From the NCBI GenBank assembly GCA_963920765.1, contig OY987243.1, positions 30,689,060-30,753,059 on the forward strand: 64,000 nt of DNA. Reading direction: 5' to 3'. The stretch comes from Ulota crispa (taxonomy: Eukaryota; Streptophyta; Bryopsida; Orthotrichales; Orthotrichaceae). The notes under the pieces were generated by a model, which saw nothing but the letters and a program-made list of their open reading frames with translations, did no database searches and was not told where the DNA came from. Made by a program: the position numbers and the translations under genes. Of the stretch, positions 59,664 to 64,000 are shown piece by piece (position 1 is the first letter of the stretch; the number at the start of each line of letters is the position of its first letter).

Positions 59664-62600
59664 TTAATCTTCGTCTGACATGGCATTTCCATTTCCATTC
59701 AACTTAATATCAGGTTCATCTTCGTCCATTTCCTCTTCATCTCCCATATCGTCCTCTTCTTCCTCGTCATCTTCTTCGTCGTCCTCACTTTCCGAGTTTT
59801 CGTCTTCTTCACCCTCGTCATATTGTGAAGCACCGTCAACCATAACATCTATTGCCTCTGGCTCATCGTCTTCTTCTTCATATACAACAGCTGCTTCGAT
59901 CTGTGCATGATCCTCCTCGCCTTGACCTTCATTCTTTTGAATTTGTGCCATGATAAGGTCCAGTCGTCCTGAAAGAGACAGGAGAGGACGAAAAACTGCA
60001 AGCCTTGTGTCGATGATTTGGTACAAGGACGTGAGCACGGGCTGCATTGCCAGATTGGTCATCACATAGCTCGCATGCTGGAGTAACACAGCACGAACCC
60101 AGGGTACCAAATTGAGCGCCCTTTGGGGTTTTCCTTCCATTTTTGAGACTGCTATAGTAAGAAACTTGGCAGCTTCAAAGGGCCGCATCCGCCGTATGGT
60201 GTTTGTAATCACCTTCTCATCACCAACGTTAAGACACTGCTCGAGAAGAGCGTTGTCCTCGGCTTGCAATGCTTGGGAGAGAAGAACTTGGAGAGAGTCG
60301 GCTCGCGGTGTCATTGCTTTATCGAAGTGTTTGGCACCCTTGTTGTGGTCTTTAGCATCCCCTTCTTCAATCAGTTTCAGTGAAATCAGCTTCTCCTCCA
60401 ACGTTGGCTCGTCGTCAAGAACTTCAACTACAGCAGCTTCAGCTTCAGTTTCAACTTCATCAACTTTCTCTTCAGATGGTATTGCAGAAGGTTGTGAAGC
60501 TTCAATTTCATCATCCTCAGCTTCTGCACGCCGTTTCTTCGTTTTCTTCTTTACCTCAACTTGTGGTCGTGGCAACACTGCTTCCCCTGCGTTATCAGGA
60601 CCGAGTACAGTCACTGCTGCAGAAGCTGTTACCAGTTCCTTTGCAACGGCTCCAGCTGGCAGTAAAGCACCCTCTGTAACTGCAGTAAGAACAATACTCA
60701 ATCCCTCCCGGTCGCTTAATGAAACCTTTTCAAAGTGCGGCTTGACTGACGTCCCATAAGCAACTAGAACAGCTGCTTCATTTTCCAGAAACCTGTGTCA
60801 CAAGTAGTAGTGTACACGGCAATTAGTCCCTATAACATCAACTCAAAATTATAAAAACTCCACGTTTCTAAAACAAAGCAGAACATAAAAAGACTCAAAA
60901 TCACCTTGCTGCTAAAACGCCTGGCTCGTTGCCTTTTCCAGTGGATTCAACACGAATAATTGTAGGTTTGGCATTCCCAAGCTCAGTTACAATTGAAGCA
61001 GCCCAAACATACGCCATCCCGCCTTCAGTTACAGCGACCACCCTTCTCACATCATCGTCATTGTCAAAGCCATTAACATCTATTGCCACTGCTGGATTCT
61101 CTACAGATAGAGTAACAGGAGCTGCGGCCTCAGACTTTCCCCCTTCCACATGCCAAATTACCACGTGGCATTCTCCTGTCGCAGAGGAAAGTAAATACTT
61201 CCCGTCTGGAGTAAAACATAGGACTCTTGCAGGAGTCTGTATTAAGAAAAAAAAAAACACCATTCAGAAAGTATGAGATTGTGTGATACCAAAAGTTAGC
61301 TCATCTCGCAGTTTAAGAGAATAACGGGACAGGAGTAGTATAAGAGACCTGCTGTGCAAAACAGGCATTCCACACGGTATTGAGAGCAACGAAGCTCTAG
61401 CTATGGAGGACCCTAGTGTTTTCATGAAAATCAAAGGTTAATGAGATCGGTTAGAGACTCCGTTTTTACCACAAACTTTATTAGCCCCTACGTAGAACGA
61501 CCTGCACGGCTATCACTCTGTATGGTTTGTGATTAGTGAGGGTCTTCACAAAGCGCCAGGAAGCCAAGGTCTTCACCTGGTGAATATTCAGTGCACCATC
61601 TTTGGAGGAAAAAACCCTACTAGTATGCTGCGTTTCCTCCTCCAGGTCCACTATAATATTATAAATTAGCCACAAATTCAAATGTAACACGTCACAAGAA
61701 GCTAAGAGAGAACAGGTAACGTACAGGATGACCTGGAAATTTGCGAAGCCGCTTCTTGCTTGAAAGATCAAATAGCTTCACCTCAGCACTTGCAACAGCT
61801 ACACTACCACCATCTGCACATAAAACAACACATCAACATGTGGGAACATAAAACTCTTCATTACTAAAAGCAAGGCCAAAACAAGTATAAACATGAATTT
61901 CTTGACAAATACGCATGTTACTAAACAAGGGGGCAGACGAGATCACAGCACCTTATAAAAAGAAGAAAAAGATTACACATACCTTGAGCAACAGCCACAC
62001 AGGAGAGGGGTGTTTTTCCTGCTCGAAACTTTGAAAGGACCTGCCCAGAGGTGGAATCCAGTTCACAAATGTGACCATCGTTGCCTACACTGTACAGCCT
62101 CTGCCCACTCTTTCCGGATGACACAGATTTCACACTCCTGCAATAGACCAATGTCATTGGCCAAAGTTGACAAGCAAAACAGCACCTTGATGAGAAACTA
62201 TCCGGTGAAAAAAACTAAAAATAGAAACTGATATAATAATTGAACTTCACAACAGAGTCCTGTATAATTTTGTTGCTCTATTCTACTCGTGAGCTTCAGA
62301 AACCTCTGCTCTCCTTCGAAAGAAAGAAAACAAGCTTAGTAGGGACAAAGACCCCAGGCAATCTACGAATCTGGCATCATCCATAAATTAGGGTTTTGAT
62401 TGATTCTAGGGTTTAAGACATGACGTACCCCGCATGACAATCACTGGTCCGCCACTTGAGCTCTCCGAGAACGGTGTCCCAGGCAATGATGTCACCGCTT
62501 CCAGTACCAACAACAACAATCGCGATGATGCCTCCCTTGTCTTTCAAACCCTTCTTCTTCTGCAAACCCCGGATACCACATCAGTCAAACAGAAAACGTA

Positions 62601-62889
62601 CTAACTAACAGCATTCCGTTCTAAAAGCTTCCTCTTTTGAATAGGGTGATACAGGATTCTTAGAGCAGCACCATACCTTTCTTGCGGAGGCGTTGGAAGA
62701 GAGGGCGACCCAGGCCATGCAGGTGTAGTCCATGGCGAGGTGGCCCGGAGCGACGGGAGATGACGCAGCCAAGTCGGCCATCTGGTTGCGTAGATTGCCT
62801 GTAGCGGCATCCCAAATCTTGATACGGCCATCGCCTGCGGAGAGCGCGAGGGCGGAGCCGTGAGGGTGGAAAGCGGTGAGAGAAGACAT
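59664..62889 (-). CDS. UTP5: UTP5/WDR43-like small-subunit processome protein, six exons, 682 aa
   Basis: Exons (minus strand): 62677-62889, 62429-62559, 61983-62137, 61725-61813, 60905-61236 and 59664-60792. Introns are GT..AG, phases agree and the total is 2049 nt. The N-terminal half is a WD40 propeller: GDGRIKIWDAATG in exon 1, GTGSGDIIAWDTVLGELKW in exon 2, SVGNDGHICELDSTSGQV in exon 3, FPGHPTPARVLCFTPDGKYL across exons 4-5, then CHVVIWHVEGG. After a basic stretch (VEVKKKTKKRR) comes a Utp12 domain, about residues 470-590 (DSLQVLLSQALQAEDNALLE), then an Asp/Glu-rich tail. Length is close to human WDR43 (677 aa). The family acts in the nucleolus, in the UTPA (t-UTP) subcomplex of the SSU processome, in early 18S pre-rRNA processing. 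The start is chosen at ATG 62889; an out-of-frame ATG lies five bases upstream. Confidence 0.92.
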
Positions 62890-63176
62890 TGCATTCCCGG
62901 CAAAAATCGGCGACCAGGCGCCTGGAAATGGCGATGGTGGAAGAGGAGGACAAGGAGCAGCAGCAGCAGAGGTTTCTAAAACCCTAAACCCTTGCTCGTT
63001 GCGGGGGGGGGCGGCCTCCACCAATTCTTCGAAGGAAAAGAAAGAAAGGAAATAAAGAAGAAGAAAGAGTGGAGAGAAAGGAGAAAGAAAATAGGAAGAG
63101 AATGAAAAAGAGAAGAGGGAGAGAGGAAGAGGTTACCGATTTCCCGGAGCTGCTGAACAGTATGATATAAAGGTGA
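62890..63176 (-). promoter_or_regulatory. Presumed UTP5 promoter and 5' UTR
   Basis: In minus-strand sense this is a C/T-rich leader, with purine-rich plus-strand runs at about 63030-63130. A TATA-like TTTATATCATA (minus) lies at about 63162-63172, 275 bases before the start codon. A foldback element begins immediately upstream. Confidence 0.4.
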
Positions 63177-63716
63177 GGGCATCCTCAATAGACCCGGTAT
63201 AAAGGCCCGGTATATAAATCCTAATTTATTAATAGCAAATAGTTGATCTATTAATAGAAAATAGTTAATCTACTAATTAGTTAATCACACAAAAATTATA
63301 TGATTTAAAGGGTATGAAAATTTTCATTCTAAAAACGTATTGAAATTTTGGTTTAGACATTGCATGATTTAGATATATCACATCAAATGTTAGCTAACTT
63401 TCAAAAATCTTATAAGTCTCTTCTAAAATCAAGCTTAAATAAATTTTAGTAAAGTGGACAACAATTGTGTTGTTGACTTTACTAAAATTTCCTTACATAG
63501 GCTTGATTTGAAGAGGCCTTTAGGTTTCTTGGAAGTTAGCTAACATTTGATGTGATATATCTAAATGCAATATCCAAACCAAAATTTTATCATGTTTTAA
63601 GAATGGAAAATTTCATGCCCTTCAAATTATATAATTTTTGTGTGATTAAACTATCTGCTATTAATAGATTAAGATTGATATACCTGGCCTTTATGCCTTG
63701 TCAATTGAGAATGACC
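63177..63716. mobile_element. 540-bp foldback MITE upstream of UTP5
   Basis: The ends GGGCATCCTCAATAG and its inverse CAATTGAGAATGACC begin arms of about 270 bases that pair across a centre near 63462 (GACAACAATTGTGTTGTTG). Inner blocks such as GTTAGCTAACTT near 63390 have inverse partners near 63535. Flanks TGA and TTA resemble a PIF/Harbinger TWA target, but they do not match, so the superfamily is tentative. Confidence 0.75.
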
Positions 63717-64000
63717 TTAATTAGGGCATCTGCAGTGCACTTGACAACAAGCCCGCTATATTATGTTTGATCTTTTAATAGACAATAAAATTTAACATAA
63801 TTGTGTTAGGATCTTGATACTGCCACCCCCATTTTTGATACTGTCATCTCCTTTTTTACATCATTGTTCAAATTTTAGTGGTTTTTGGGGTCAATTTTTT
63901 AACAAAAAAGATTAGAATTAAATTTGTATCAAACCAAGTGATTTCTTGGTGGTGATTTCCAAAATGATCAACAACAATCAAATTTTTGATGAAAAAAGAT
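63717..64000. other. AT-rich edge, possible start of another MITE
   Basis: TTAGGGCATCTGCAGTGCAC at about 63721 resembles a GAGCATCTCCA-type terminus whose other end would be outside the window. Nothing else was recognised. Confidence 0.3.

Noticed and set aside
60112-60759. 215-codon plus-strand frame opposite the last UTP5 exon
   Set aside because: Antisense shadow of a well-supported coding exon, Ser/Thr-rich because of the acidic codons on the other strand.
61481-61771. Minus-strand open frame between UTP5 exons, considered as an extra exon
   Set aside because: The exon ending at 61725 joins the exon starting at 61236 in phase and restores a WD40 repeat (GHPTPARVLCFTPDGKY), so this stretch is intron. 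The longer frame is out of register with the gene.

Overview
The window reads as nuclear DNA of a land plant. The two intact genes are multi-exon with canonical GT..AG introns and encode plant-type proteins, and the rest is AT-rich repeat DNA containing CACTA, PIF/Harbinger, hAT, Ty3/gypsy and TTAA-target elements. Low gene density, long AT-rich spacers and a Tnp2/Plavaka-like transposase relic would fit a bryophyte or another seed-free plant, but the sequence alone does not settle the lineage.

Left edge (1-8.3 kb): the window opens inside the 3' end of a CACTA-type transposon that landed in a PIF/Harbinger-like MITE. A second copy of that MITE lies in the promoter of an 11-exon plus-strand gene (1570-8255, 1469 aa) for a plant nucleotidyltransferase/PAP-OAS1-like protein. 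Its eighth coding exon carries a perfect four-unit 51-bp minisatellite.

Middle (8.3-59 kb): an accessory, transposon-built interval. In order it holds a hairpin MITE, an array of GGGAAAAC motifs, an oxysterol-binding-protein-like relic and a minus-strand zinc-ligand gene relic split by a decayed Ty3/gypsy chromovirus with matching AAATC target repeats. Next come a pair of roughly 1.1-1.3 kb inverted repeat copies with strong palindromes, flanking an apparently intact six-exon ULP1-type SUMO protease gene. Then follow foldback elements, a 132-bp CACTA foldback and a 119-bp hAT MITE with a perfect 8-bp target duplication. A broken Tnp2-like transposase locus is split by a 3089-bp CACTA element that itself contains a hairpin MITE. 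Low-complexity T-rich DNA and more MITEs complete the interval. Threaded through it is a group of elements flanked by TTAA with CCC(C/T)..GGGG ends. Several share an interior but differ in their terminal sequence; this is the most unusual signal in the window.

Right edge (59.6-63 kb): a six-exon minus-strand gene encodes a 682-aa WD40 plus Utp12-domain protein, the UTP5/WDR43 subunit of the small-subunit processome. A 540-bp foldback element lies just upstream of its promoter. The two housekeeping-type genes at the edges are clearly richer in G+C than the interval between them. No operon-like co-regulation is expected, and I see no tRNA, rRNA or CRISPR features.
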